From CAYTGR01 sp964437445 (lineage in GTDB: Bacteria; Chloroflexota; Anaerolineae; B4-G1; SLSP01): a DNA stretch of 26,718 bases. Positions 15,827 through 24,165 of the stretch are shown piece by piece. A program made the translations under genes and the position numbers. The stretch lies in the NCBI GenBank assembly GCA_964437445.1, contig CAYTGR010000061.1, positions 1-26,718 on the forward strand. The letters are read 5' to 3'. How positions within the stretch are numbered: position 1 is the first letter of the stretch; each line of letters begins with the position of its first letter. A model generated the notes under the pieces. That model did not search any database, was not told the DNA's origin, and saw nothing but the letters and a program-made list of their open reading frames with translations.

Positions 15827-16077
15827 TTTACCCGATTTTCCCAGGTTTTCGCCGCCCTTTGGCTGGCTGCCTCAACCGCGCCGGATGCTCAAAGATGGTT
15901 TCATCTGTCAGACGCTGCGGAAAAGGCCCGGCAGCTCTAACACTCTTCCTTCACGGAGTTAACTGTGCAACCATCCGCCAGACCCGGTTTGCCAAAATCT
16001 CAAAATGGGTCAGAATACCCCCTCACGCGAGGCAATGCCGCCCCGCGGCTTTGAACACATTACTTCAGGGGAGTTCT
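15827..16077. other. Intergenic region between HNH and GNAT genes
   Basis: The frame of the acetyltransferase is open through much of this stretch, but the translation looks non-protein-like. A weak plus-strand promoter candidate is TTGCCA (15989-15994), 17 nt, AGAATA (16012-16017). AGGGGAG before the ATG at 16078 is the ribosome-binding site. Confidence 0.4.
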
Positions 16078-17028
16078 ATGGCTTACAAATTGACCCCATT
16101 CACGCAAGAACATCTGCCGGCGGCGGTTGAGTTGTTCACACAAGGCTATCGTCAGGAACAGGTGCATAGTCCCTGCTTGCCGGCGCGCGCGCTCGACGAA
16201 CCCGCCTGGATTGAGTCTGCATTGCAATCCCACCTGGCGCATCCTGGCGTCGCGGTGATGGAGCAGGGACGCTTGCTGGCCTATATGGTCACAGGCGAGC
16301 AATTCGCCTGGAAAGGTCAGCGGGCGGCGCTTATCTCTGAGTACGGCCATAGCGCGGTCGCCGACGGCAAGCCGGCGCTGTATCAACATATGTATCAAAC
16401 CCTGGCTCAGGAATGGGTCAACCAGGGATGTCATCTTCACTTGATCGTTCATTTTGCCCATGATGCGCTGCTCCAGGAAACCCTGTACCAGCTAGGGTTT
16501 GGCGCTCTCGTTGCGGAACGGTTGCGCGATGCTTCTGCTATCACGGCAGGACAGCACTTGCCGATTATAGAAGAACCGGATATCAGCAAATTAGTGGCGC
16601 TGCACCTTGAGCATATTCGTTATTATCCGCAAGCGCCCATTTTCCTCGCGCGAACTGCCGATAGACCCGCTGCTCTGGCCGACCTGGCAGCGCATCAACA
16701 GGATGGGGATGTGTTTTTCGTCTATTATGAACAGGGTGAACCGGCGGCTTATATGATTGTGGGGGAATCCACCCGTGGCGGCGAGGGCTTTCTGCTGCAG
16801 GCGACACATACGGCGCAAATCAAAGCCGCGTATGCGCGCCCGGAGCTGCGCGGCGCCGGGGTGGGGCAGGCGCTGTTGCACCGCGCGCTTCAGTGGGCGC
16901 AGCAACAAGGCTACGCGCGGGTTTTTGTCGAACATGAAACCGCTAATCTCGCAGGCGGTAACTTCTGGCGTAAATACTTCACGCCTTACCTGTATTTCTC
17001 CATGCGCTACGTGGATAACCAACTCTAA
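16078..17028 (+). CDS. GNAT family N-acetyltransferase, probably two-domain
   Basis: The protein has 316 residues. The C-terminal half contains the acetyl-CoA pyrophosphate-binding motif RGAGVGQALL (258-267), followed by HETANLAGGNFWRKYF, both typical of GNAT enzymes. The N-terminal half (about 1-160) resembles a second, degenerate GNAT fold. The acyl acceptor is unknown. The start at 16078 has AGGGGAG about 6 nt upstream. A CPBP protease and a flavoprotein pseudogene follow on the same strand. Confidence 0.85.
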   Translation: MAYKLTPFTQEHLPAAVELFTQGYRQEQVHSPCLPARALDEPAWIESALQSHLAHPGVAVMEQGRLLAYMVTGEQFAWKGQRAALISEYGHSAVADGKPALYQHMYQTLAQEWVNQGCHLHLIVHFAHDALLQETLYQLGFGALVAERLRDASAITAGQHLPIIEEPDISKLVALHLEHIRYYPQAPIFLARTADRPAALADLAAHQQDGDVFFVYYEQGEPAAYMIVGESTRGGEGFLLQATHTAQIKAAYARPELRGAGVGQALLHRALQWAQQQGYARVFVEHETANLAGGNFWRKYFTPYLYFSMRYVDNQL

Positions 17029-17132
17029 GCAATAAGGAATCAATTGGAAACAACACTCTTGAAAAAACGCGCCCGGTCGTCATCACCCAAGACCCAGCGC
17101 CTCTCTCTCAAAGTTAAAGTTAGGAGAAGCCT

Positions 17133-17765
17133 ATGAAAACCAAATCCATCCTGCTCGAAACCATTTGTGTTACCGCCGTGACCCTGTTGGGCTTCTGGTT
17201 CCTGCCCGCAGCCAAGACTATCTTTGCCCTGCTGCCGGTGGCTTACCTGCTCATTGAGCGTCGCTTGCGCCAACGCAGTTGGGCCGACCTCGGCTTGCCG
17301 AAGTTCCACACCTTCTGGGCCGACCTGCGCGCCAACTGGGTGCTCTTCGCCTTAACAGGATTCCTCATCCAACCGCTGACAGTGCTCTGGGCGCAATCTT
17401 ACTTTCCGGCATACCTGGCACACGTCCAGGCGCGGCTGCCTTTTACGAACGGTATTGGCTGGGGAACGCTGCTGCCCCTGCTGGCGATTTCCCTGCTGGG
17501 CGAGGAACTGACCTATCGCACGCTGATTCAGGGCCGGCTCACGCCGTTCATCGGCGTCCCCGCAGCGGTGGGCGTGGCGTCGTTGCTGTTCGGGCTGGCG
17601 CACTATGCGCCTGGGCCGGGACTTGTGATGGCGACAGACATCGGCCTGATTATCTTTGATTCCATCCTGTATGGTGCAATGTTCGCGCGCCGCAATAATC
17701 TATGGGTTGTCTGGCTGGCGCACCTGCTGGGTGATATCGGTGGATTGCTCATCTTAATGGGGTAG
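17133..17765 (+). CDS. CPBP family intramembrane glutamic protease
   Basis: This 210-residue polytopic protein carries all CPBP (Abi/Rce1-type) motifs: GEELTYR (Glu124-Glu125...Arg129), FGLAH (His157) and LAHLLGD (His197, Asp201), placed in membrane helices. Family members cleave prenylated proteins, leader peptides or membrane anchors; the substrate here is unknown. AGGAG precedes the ATG at 17133. The reading frame of the next (broken) gene starts 12 nt after the stop, suggesting a former operon. Confidence 0.9.
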   Translation: MKTKSILLETICVTAVTLLGFWFLPAAKTIFALLPVAYLLIERRLRQRSWADLGLPKFHTFWADLRANWVLFALTGFLIQPLTVLWAQSYFPAYLAHVQARLPFTNGIGWGTLLPLLAISLLGEELTYRTLIQGRLTPFIGVPAAVGVASLLFGLAHYAPGPGLVMATDIGLIIFDSILYGAMFARRNNLWVVWLAHLLGDIGGLLILMG

Positions 17766-17777
17766 TGAGGCGGCTAT

Positions 17778-18088
17778 ATGCACATTACTTGTATTTCTGC
17801 GGCCAATGTCGCTCCGGCGCGAGGGCGCAGCGCTTCCACATGCGCCTGCGAGCTCATTCGGGATTTGGTCACGGCCGAATCTGCTTCAGCGATTCAGGTG
17901 GAAATTCTCCCGCTGCTGGACTATGCGCTACAGCCCTGCCGATGTGCGGCCAATGCCTGACGGTCGGGGAATGTGTCTATGACCCGGCTTTCAATGCGAT
18001 GATTGAGCATGATTGGGACGACATCCGCCGGCGATTGACGCCCTTAGTGAGCAATCTACCAATGCGGGCTGTTGCAAGCGGGCCGTGA
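17778..18088 (+). pseudogene. Frameshifted and truncated flavodoxin-fold NAD(P)H:FMN reductase
   Basis: From the ATG at 17778 (GAGG 7 nt upstream) the frame reads MHITCISAANVAPARGRSAS and later EILPLLDYALQPC, the start of a flavodoxin-family oxidoreductase. It then hits a stop. In the next frame, from 17942, the expected continuation MCGQCLTVGECVYDPAFN follows. A single nucleotide missing around 17940-17941 joins the two. After DPAFNAM the translation no longer looks like the family and ends at 18088, so roughly the last 100 residues are also lost. An assembly error could explain the frameshift but not the truncation. Confidence 0.75.
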
Positions 18089-18148
18089 GCACCAGGTAAT
18101 CCCGTTCGCGTTTATGGATTGTGTAATCCGTAAGCGACACCTGGGGCC

Positions 18149-18847
18149 TCATCCCAATTGCAAGAAGCTGCGCGCCTGAGCCAACGCCGCCTCCCAATTC
18201 TGATACGGATTCCGTATCTTGATCTTGGGGAAAGGCGCGCGCTCGTATAAGCGTTCTGCGACCAGCGCCCAGTCTTCCAACAAGGCGATCATCCCATCCG
18301 GGCCAGTGGCATCATGCGCCACAGACCAGGGCTGCCCTTCAAAGGCAGTAAAGATATGTTCCGCCCAACTGCCTGGGAATCCGGCTTGTTGCCATTCGGC
18401 CTCTTTCAACTGTATGGCCCGTGTCATAAAGCCGCGCACATCATCAATGCTGAAGTAGATCAGCGCGGGCTGCAATTCCTGAATGATCGTGATCAGCCGC
18501 CGGTTGCTCTCCAGCACGCCTTCCAACGGATGCCCGGCGACGTACATCAGCATAACGCCGGTCTGCCAGAAGCGGCTCTCCATGATGGTCACGGTGTCTT
18601 GAGCGCGCTGCCGGTCCACCAACCGCTGCCATTGTTGCAGCACGTCATCTTCGCGGGCGATAGCGGTCGCAATCACCTGATCCAAATGCAGATCATCGCC
18701 AATCGCAATGGGATTGGCCGGATCCCACTCCCAGAAGCACTGGCACGCTTTGCCGGTTTGGGCGATTTCGGCGGCCAGCTTGCGCGCGGTGGTGGTTTTC
18801 CCGGAACCGGGCGGCCCTTCCACAAGGATAAGTTTTGTGTCAATCAT
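18149..18847 (-). CDS. P-loop kinase-like protein (paralog A)
   Basis: The protein has 232 residues. It opens with KLILVEGPPGSGKTTTARKL, a Walker A motif at 11-19. The rest resembles small nucleotide- or metabolite-kinase-like P-loop proteins, with acidic stretches and the YFSIDDVRGF segment near residue 132. The substrate is unknown. GGAG lies 7 nt before the ATG at 18847. The gene starts 20 nt after paralog B and the two clearly form an operon. Confidence 0.75.
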   Translation of the reverse strand: MIDTKLILVEGPPGSGKTTTARKLAAEIAQTGKACQCFWEWDPANPIAIGDDLHLDQVIATAIAREDDVLQQWQRLVDRQRAQDTVTIMESRFWQTGVMLMYVAGHPLEGVLESNRRLITIIQELQPALIYFSIDDVRGFMTRAIQLKEAEWQQAGFPGSWAEHIFTAFEGQPWSVAHDATGPDGMIALLEDWALVAERLYERAPFPKIKIRNPYQNWEAALAQARSFLQLG

Positions 18848-18867
18848 TGAATGCTCCTGAATTCCGT

Positions 18868-19722
18868 TTACGCATTACACCCTAAAAACGACGCCAGCTC
18901 CACATACCGTGCATCCCAATCGCCAGTGTCCGCAATCACTGTTGAGCGCAGCGGCAAGGCGCGCAGCAGCTCCAGTTCAAACGCCTGCCGCATGGCGTAG
19001 AAGGCGCTGACACCCGCGAAGCCGCTCAAGTTGTGCGCTTTGCCGTAGTCCTGCCCGGTCAAGTACCCGGTGACAAAATCGGCCCACTCTGGCGGACGCT
19101 CACGACGTACCGCTGCGAGCGTCGCGCCGACATCTTGCCGGGCCAGGTAAATCAACTGCGGCGCGAGCGGGCTGACGATGTCTGCCAGCGCCAGGATGTG
19201 CTGCCGGATGCTCTCGGCGGGCAGGTTGTGATACGCGAACAGTGTGGTGCTGGGATTTTGCAGAAAGCAGCACTCGAACACATAGACGCCATCCTGCGCA
19301 AGCGCCTTGGCCACGAACGTGCGCCAGTTTTGCCGCAGCAAGCGGCAGTGTTTTTCGGCGGGCAGGTTGTAGATTTCGAAGCGCGCCAGGCTCTCGAAGA
19401 GAGCTTCTGGTTGTTCGCTGTGCTCGTGCTGTAGCTGGCGGTAGCTGAAGAACCATTCCCCGTTTTCCTGCCGGGCGTGCTGCGCGAGGAAATCGGCTTG
19501 CGCGGGGAATTGCGCGCGCAGGGCGGCGTATTCGGCGGCGTCCAGGCGCGCCACTGACTCGAAATCCGCCGGATGCTGCCAGTCGCCTTCGAGGAACAGG
19601 CGCGGGCGCCGTCCGTGGCTTGCCAGCCAATCGCAGACAAAGCGCGCCGCGCTCGTCTTGCCGGAGCCGGGGATGCCTTCAATGAGGATGAGTCTGGCGG
19701 CCGTCATGGATTTTTCTGCCAT
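18868..19722 (-). CDS. P-loop kinase-like protein (paralog B)
   Basis: The protein has 284 residues. LILIEGIPGSGKTSAARFV contains the Walker A motif (16-24). EGDWQHPADFESVARL then parallels the WEWDPANPIAIGDDLHL segment of paralog A, so the two genes are diverged duplicates. The central FECCFLQNPSTTLFAYHN segment is probably the Walker B-like strand. The substrate is unknown. The ATG at 19722 has GGAGG only 3 nt upstream; an internal ATG at 19707 is an alternative start. Confidence 0.75.
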   Translation of the reverse strand: MAEKSMTAARLILIEGIPGSGKTSAARFVCDWLASHGRRPRLFLEGDWQHPADFESVARLDAAEYAALRAQFPAQADFLAQHARQENGEWFFSYRQLQHEHSEQPEALFESLARFEIYNLPAEKHCRLLRQNWRTFVAKALAQDGVYVFECCFLQNPSTTLFAYHNLPAESIRQHILALADIVSPLAPQLIYLARQDVGATLAAVRRERPPEWADFVTGYLTGQDYGKAHNLSGFAGVSAFYAMRQAFELELLRALPLRSTVIADTGDWDARYVELASFLGCNA

Positions 19723-19754
19723 ATTCCTCCGGGGTAGCAGCTATTTCTCAATGG

Positions 19755-19782
19755 ATTGTACCAGAGCGTCCAGATTTGTCAG
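19755..19782 (-). promoter_or_regulatory. Promoter of the P-loop pair
   Basis: CTGACA (19777-19782) and TACAAT (19755-19760) on the minus strand are 16 nt apart, and the -10 box is extended by TGG. It lies about 30 nt upstream of the start of paralog B. Confidence 0.6.
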
Positions 19783-19853
19783 ATTGGGCGTGAGGCTGTG
19801 CACCGGCCGGAGGGACGTTTCAACGCGCCATGTTTCTGCACCGCGCGATAACA

Positions 19854-21116
19854 TCATTGCGTGGCGGTTTGCGCCAGCACAATCTCCACCATCGCCTGCA
19901 CAAAGCGGTCGGATTCTGAGACCCAGGGTGTGTGCCCGGAATGTTCAAACCAGACGATTTGTTTGTGCGGCGCATTGAGGAGCTCGTAATACTGCTCGGT
20001 CAGGACGACGGGCGCGTTGATGTCGTGGCGTCCGATGAAGAAATAGACCGGCACTTCCAGTTGTGTCGCCTGCTGGCGGAAATCCACCTCCCACAGCTGG
20101 GGATAGACCACGCCCAGTGTTTCAATGACGCCGCGGAACCAGCTCACCTTGTCGTACAGGCCGTACTCAGGCGCGGCCAGGTCGCGGAAGGTGTTGGCGC
20201 CGTTGTCGCTGATCGCGGGATTGGCGTTCATGTAGGTGAACGTATCCATCAGGAAAGCAGCTTCTTTCCAGGCCACCCCCTTGCCATAGTAGGGGGGCGG
20301 GCCTTGTTGGGTGAGCTTTTGCACCTGGTTGAGGTCGCCGCGCTCCTGCGCCCATTGCAGGGCAAACTCGTAGCACATCTGGTCGTTCTCCAAAAATGCC
20401 ACCATTTGCCCTGTGCCGATAAAGGCATGGAACAGCTCCGGGTAGTGCTGCACCAGCATCACGCCCAGCGCGCTGCCCCACGATTCGCCCACCAGGTACA
20501 CTTTTTCCTGCCCGAAACGCTCGCGGAGGAGCAGCACCAGGGCGTGGGCGTCCTGGATGTAACGCTCCGGCGTCATTGTTGAACGGTCTACGGCATCAAA
20601 GGATTTGCCGGCGCCGGGCTGCTCCCAGTTGACGACGACGAAATGCTCTTCCAGACCACCCAGGGCGAAGCGTGCCGTTGCCAGCTGGCTGCCGCCGGGA
20701 CCGCCCGCCAGGAACAATAGCACTGGCTTCGTGGCAGCGCGCCCGCGAATGGAAATCCACTGCCGGCTGCCGTTGAGCGTGACCTGCTCAAGCGTGGCGA
20801 TGCTGCCGGGTACAGGCTTGCCATCCGCGCCGAGAATCGGCGGCGTCATGGCGAACGCCTGCGAGGCGAGCACCGCCAGTGCGCCTATCAGGACCATCCC
20901 TGCCAGCGAAGCGGTGACGCCTTTCCAGGCCGGCCGGAGCCAGAAAGGCAGGCTGAGCAGCGCCGCGTCGGCGACGGCCAGCGGCAGCCAGGCCCAGGCC
21001 GGCACAGCGGTCGCCGTTGGCAGTAGCAGGATGGGCAGACACAAGATCAAGGCGAGCAACAAAGCCAGCAGCCGCCCTAAGAGGGTAAAACTTGTAAGCA
21101 GTAGGTTAGATTTCAT
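19854..21116 (-). CDS. Membrane-anchored alpha/beta hydrolase, S33 prolyl-aminopeptidase-like
   Basis: The protein has 420 residues. The first ~90 form about three TM helices. The hydrolase domain follows with LFLAGGPGGSQ (136-144), where the usual HGGPG has Ala for His, the nucleophile elbow GESWGS (Ser212), the acid in GRHDINAP (Asp365) and the histidine in SGHTPW (His395). S33 enzymes cleave N-terminal proline or other small peptides or esters. The N-terminal membrane module is of a kind seen in Firmicutes-type 'alpha/beta hydrolase' proteins. The ATG at 21116 (AAGGG about 11 nt upstream) is preferred over an earlier one at 21152. Confidence 0.85.
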   Translation of the reverse strand: MKSNLLLTSFTLLGRLLALLLALILCLPILLLPTATAVPAWAWLPLAVADAALLSLPFWLRPAWKGVTASLAGMVLIGALAVLASQAFAMTPPILGADGKPVPGSIATLEQVTLNGSRQWISIRGRAATKPVLLFLAGGPGGSQLATARFALGGLEEHFVVVNWEQPGAGKSFDAVDRSTMTPERYIQDAHALVLLLRERFGQEKVYLVGESWGSALGVMLVQHYPELFHAFIGTGQMVAFLENDQMCYEFALQWAQERGDLNQVQKLTQQGPPPYYGKGVAWKEAAFLMDTFTYMNANPAISDNGANTFRDLAAPEYGLYDKVSWFRGVIETLGVVYPQLWEVDFRQQATQLEVPVYFFIGRHDINAPVVLTEQYYELLNAPHKQIVWFEHSGHTPWVSESDRFVQAMVEIVLAQTATQ

Positions 21117-21252
21117 AGTTGTTGATCCCTTTCTGCAATGCAACCGGCTCATCCGCGCGTCAACCCACTGCGCGCGACCGGGTTCAGTACCTTGAGGCCG
21201 AGCGATACGATCTGCTGAGCAGACTTACTCACGCAAACCATACAGAGGTTGC

Positions 21253-22101
21253 TTACTCTCTGACATGCTTGAGCAAGATGGTGGTCATCACCACCCCCGC
21301 CAGCGCCATGCCGGGGAAGATGACCAACTCGCCAACGCCGACCGGCACGCCCACCCGCGCCATGTTCAGCCCCATCAGGCTGACGGCGACGCCCAGGGTC
21401 AGGAACTTGGTCAGCCCGACCGAAGCCAGCAGGTAGCCCCAGGGCCGGCGGCGCAGGAGCAGCACGCCGGAAAGCACACAGGTCGGCACGATGAGACCCA
21501 GATCCATCGCCTGGATGAACATGCTGGTGGTGTTTTCCAGCGCGGGGACGGCTCCCGGCGCGAAGGTCGCAGCGATGCGTCCCAGCCAGGCCAGCGAGAG
21601 GAAGGCGGCGGCGAAGACCAGCAAGCCGGCAATCCAGCCGCGCGGCAACTTCTCCGAGAAGTGCGCGGGCAGGCTCTCCAGGTCAAAGGACATCATCACC
21701 AGGACAAAGGCGAACAGGCTCAGGCTGAACAGGGCGACATAGACCAGGAACAGGGCGTTGTATTGCGCGCCAAAGCACATGGTGCTGTAGGTGTAAAGGA
21801 TGAAGCCGAGCGTGCCCGCCAGGAGCAGCCGCCCGCGCAAGGAGCCGCGCCAGGCCAGCCAGGAGGAGAGCGCCAGCAGGGGCAGGCCCAGCGCGAGCGC
21901 AATCAGGTCGTTGGCCTGCATCTGCGCAACGGAACTGACGGTATCCCAGTAGTACAGCCCGCGCGCGTTGATGGTCACTTCCTCGCCGCGAAAGGTGGTC
22001 AGGGGGTAGGGCGTCCCTTCCGCGGGCCACAGGCCGGCCAGTGTAGCGATCAGCGTCAGGATGAAGATCGGCGGGATGAGCCATTTGAGTGCAGGTTTCA
22101 T
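21253..22101 (-). CDS. Uncharacterised seven-TM-like membrane protein
   Basis: The protein has 282 residues. An N-terminal TM is followed by a short extracytoplasmic segment (PYPLTTFRGEEVTINARG) and about six further helices; the motif YYWDTVSSVAQMQANDLIALALGLPLL stands out. Proteins of this kind occur in Firmicutes and Chloroflexota, but I know of no function. GGAG lies about 8 nt before the ATG at 22101. The neighbours on both sides are membrane-bound hydrolases, and the spacing to the CPBP gene upstream is 54 nt, consistent with co-transcription. Confidence 0.7.
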   Translation of the reverse strand: MKPALKWLIPPIFILTLIATLAGLWPAEGTPYPLTTFRGEEVTINARGLYYWDTVSSVAQMQANDLIALALGLPLLALSSWLAWRGSLRGRLLLAGTLGFILYTYSTMCFGAQYNALFLVYVALFSLSLFAFVLVMMSFDLESLPAHFSEKLPRGWIAGLLVFAAAFLSLAWLGRIAATFAPGAVPALENTTSMFIQAMDLGLIVPTCVLSGVLLLRRRPWGYLLASVGLTKFLTLGVAVSLMGLNMARVGVPVGVGELVIFPGMALAGVVMTTILLKHVRE

Positions 22102-22155
22102 TTCAATACTCCCATCTAAAAATATAAATTCTTCTTTTCCCAGCGGAAACGCGCC

Positions 22156-23001
22156 TCAAAACCCCGCCAGAAAGCGGGCCGCGTCTTGAATCCAGTGGAA
22201 GGCGATGGCCGCTTCGAGGCTGCGCCGCCGTGCCAGGAAATACGGCGGCAGCCCCCAGAAGATACCCATAACCAGGCCCATCCCCAGAGCGACCAGTGGC
22301 GCTTCGGCCAGGAGCGCGTCGAAGTGGGCGTAGTTGTGAATCAGTAGCGCCAGCAGCCCCGCCACCGAAGCCGCTTGTTGCGGCAGCGAGCGGCGCAGCA
22401 TGAGCCAGAGCAGCCCCCACGCGGCAAAGCGGTAGATGACTTCTTCAACAACAGCGGGTTGCAGCGCATCTAGTAGCGCCGCCAGGGGATTTTGCCAGAC
22501 GATGGCCCGCCCCTGGGTCATTTGCAGCGCCGCGACGTTGAGCGCCGCCAACGGCAGCCCGACCGCCAGCCCGAAGAGCGCGTCGCGCCCGGACTTCCGC
22601 CATTCCCCGTTTGCCGCCGCGAATGGCACCGGCCCGCCCTGGCGCAGGATGCCCAGCCCGCCCAACGCCGTGATGAACGTGAGCGCGCCACGCACGAATG
22701 CCTGCCCGGCGTTGTCGTGCGCGAAGCCGAAGAACGGGTACGGCGAGAAGAGAGTGGCGGAGCGCATCCCCACGCCGACCAGCACGCCCAGAGCGGCGGC
22801 GGTGAGCCAATCGCCGGGCCGCAAGCGGCGGAATCCGGTCACACAGACGCCGAGTGAGCCGAGCGCGACCAGGCCCATGAAGATGTCGGAGAGCAGCGGT
22901 GCATGGTAGCCCTCAACCAGCAGCGTGCGCCCCACGAAGATCGCCAGGATGCCCGCGCTGAGCAGGATGAGCGGTCGGGATTGCCAGATTCTTGATGGCA
23001 T
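22156..23001 (-). CDS. CPBP family intramembrane glutamic protease, second copy
   Basis: This 281-residue polytopic protein has the CPBP motifs EEVIYR (Glu186-Glu187...Arg191), IHNYAHFD (His222/226) and FHWIQDAAR (His269, Asp273). It is longer than the first CPBP protein at 17133 and has more N-terminal helices. The ATG at 23001 is preferred over an overlapping TTG at 23004. Its ribosome-binding site, AGAGGA at 23011-23016, belongs to the end of the hairpin repeat, so translation of this gene depends on repeat sequence. Confidence 0.88.
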   Translation of the reverse strand: MPSRIWQSRPLILLSAGILAIFVGRTLLVEGYHAPLLSDIFMGLVALGSLGVCVTGFRRLRPGDWLTAAALGVLVGVGMRSATLFSPYPFFGFAHDNAGQAFVRGALTFITALGGLGILRQGGPVPFAAANGEWRKSGRDALFGLAVGLPLAALNVAALQMTQGRAIVWQNPLAALLDALQPAVVEEVIYRFAAWGLLWLMLRRSLPQQAASVAGLLALLIHNYAHFDALLAEAPLVALGMGLVMGIFWGLPPYFLARRRSLEAAIAFHWIQDAARFLAGF

Positions 23002-23009
23002 CAATATGT

Positions 23010-23422
23010 TTCCTCTGAAAATAACGCTCTGAGTTTGTATTGAGGCGCTTTAGCGCCGGCTGAGCCGCACTTATGAAGTTTAAAAATTACATTCGGTCAC
23101 GGGCGAACCGGCTTAGCAGGCGCTAAATGGGTAGTGACGCTTTTAGGCGTTCTCCCCTTCAGTAGCCGGCTAAGAAACGCCTGCTGGCTTTTAAAAATTA
23201 AATGCGGTAACACCGGGCGGCTCGTTTTTTCCCGGTAAGGCGCCGGGCGATCAATCGCCCGGCTACCCAAGCCACGCCCGGTAAACCGGGCTGCCGTAGC
23301 CCCGTTCACGGGGCGTTGCCGGCTAGCCCGGCGGTTGACCGCCGGGCGCCCAGCGCGAACGTGACCCGATTATTTTCTTAAAGACCATAAGTGCGTTACT
23401 ACGAGCCAATTTTATTTCAGGG
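23010..23422. repeat. Composite hairpin-array repeat, copy 2
   Basis: This is the second copy of the element at 6-472. It fills almost the whole space between the CPBP gene and the stop of the flavodoxin gene. Order: left end (23010-23072), a module with hairpin 23137-23150 (in copy 1 this is inverted and downstream), then the four-hairpin core 23184-23388. The core hairpins are 23242-23263, 23276-23291, 23299-23314 and 23327-23346. The 28-bp boundary motif is at 23073-23100, 23184-23211 and 23361-23388 (reverse). No coding frame is credible. Confidence 0.88.
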
Positions 23423-23424
23423 AT

Positions 23425-24066
23425 TCACAACTGCACCGTGTTGGCCCACTGCCGAATTCCGTCCCAATCGCGGCGGTCGGCTTCCACCGCCTTGACCATG
23501 CTGGCGATGAAGCGGTCAAGGAAGGACAGGCGCGAGAAGTCCATCACGCCTTCAAAGTAGACGCTCTGCGCGCCTGGCAACAGTGCGCGGACGGACGCAG
23601 TATAGGCTTCGCGCGCGGCGCGGCTCTCTTCGTCCTCGCCGGTGTTGAGCATGTGGACGGTGAACAGCGCGGTCGGCAGGGCCGCGAGCGCCGCCTGGTT
23701 GGCCTGGATGAATTTCACCATCTCCGGCAGCCAGTTGCCCATGCGGATGGCGCTGCCTAAGATGACGGCGGCATAACCGGCGAGCGCCGGCTGGGATTTC
23801 ACCGGCTTGACCTCCACGCGGAAGCTGCGCGCGGCGAGCGTTTCGCCAATTGCGGCGGCAATTTCGGCGGTCGAACCGGCGCGGGTGGCGTAGGTCACGA
23901 GAATGGGTTTGTCCATGGTTTGTTCCTTTCCAAAATTAAGTTCAGGGGTAGCAATTTCTGGCACGCGCGTCGCGGCATAGCCCAGCCCAGAGCAGGCCAC
24001 CGCAGCGCCGCCCAAAGCCAATCCGGTCACTTTGAGAAAGTCACGGCGAGAGAGTTTGCGGGACAT
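23425..24066 (-). CDS. Tat-exported flavodoxin-domain protein (HemG-like)
   Basis: The protein has 213 residues. The N-terminus carries a twin-arginine signal SRRDFLKVTGLALGG and a lipobox-like AVAC (Cys25), so it may be a lipoprotein. From residue 51 comes a flavodoxin fold: ILVTYATRAGSTAEIA (phosphate loop for FMN) and VILGSAIRMGNWLPEM, as in HemG/flavodoxin_5 proteins. The ATG at 24066 has GGAG 9 nt upstream. A second start at 23916 would give a cytosolic 163-residue flavodoxin (see the separate entry). It follows the Tat nitroreductase-like gene by about 90 nt on the same strand. Confidence 0.85.
   Translation of the reverse strand: MSRKLSRRDFLKVTGLALGGAAVACSGLGYAATRVPEIATPELNFGKEQTMDKPILVTYATRAGSTAEIAAAIGETLAARSFRVEVKPVKSQPALAGYAAVILGSAIRMGNWLPEMVKFIQANQAALAALPTALFTVHMLNTGEDEESRAAREAYTASVRALLPGAQSVYFEGVMDFSRLSFLDRFIASMVKAVEADRRDWDGIRQWANTVQL
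23914..23928 (-). promoter_or_regulatory. Internal ribosome-binding site and start in the flavodoxin gene
   Basis: On the minus strand AAGGAA (23923-23928) is followed after 6 nt by ATG (23914-23916), which encodes Met51 at the start of the flavodoxin domain (MDKPILVTYATRAG). This start would omit the Tat signal. Confidence 0.55.
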
Positions 24067-24109
24067 TTGATTTTGCTCCTTATGCACATAGTATCTGGTG
24101 AGCAGAGAG

Positions 24110-24165
24110 CAGTGAGTAGTGAGCAGGTTTAAGCGTTCTTACTGCTCACGGCTCTCTACTCACTG
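24110..24165. terminator. Inverted repeat at the end of the nitroreductase-like gene
   Basis: CAGTGAGTAG (24110-24119) pairs with CTACTCACTG (24156-24165), and TGAGCAG (24120-24126) with CTGCTCA (24142-24148), with a bulge at 24149-24155. The stop codon of the nitroreductase-like gene is inside the stem. No T-run follows, so terminator function is uncertain. Confidence 0.5.

Noticed and set aside
15775..16077. N-terminal extension of the acetyltransferase
   Set aside because: The frame is open, but the translation looks random and overlaps the promoter of the HNH gene; the ATG at 16078 has a proper ribosome-binding site.
17765..17941. Start of a 107-codon frame beginning at 17765
   Set aside because: The residues before 17942 are unlike any protein family; only the later part belongs to the flavoprotein pseudogene.
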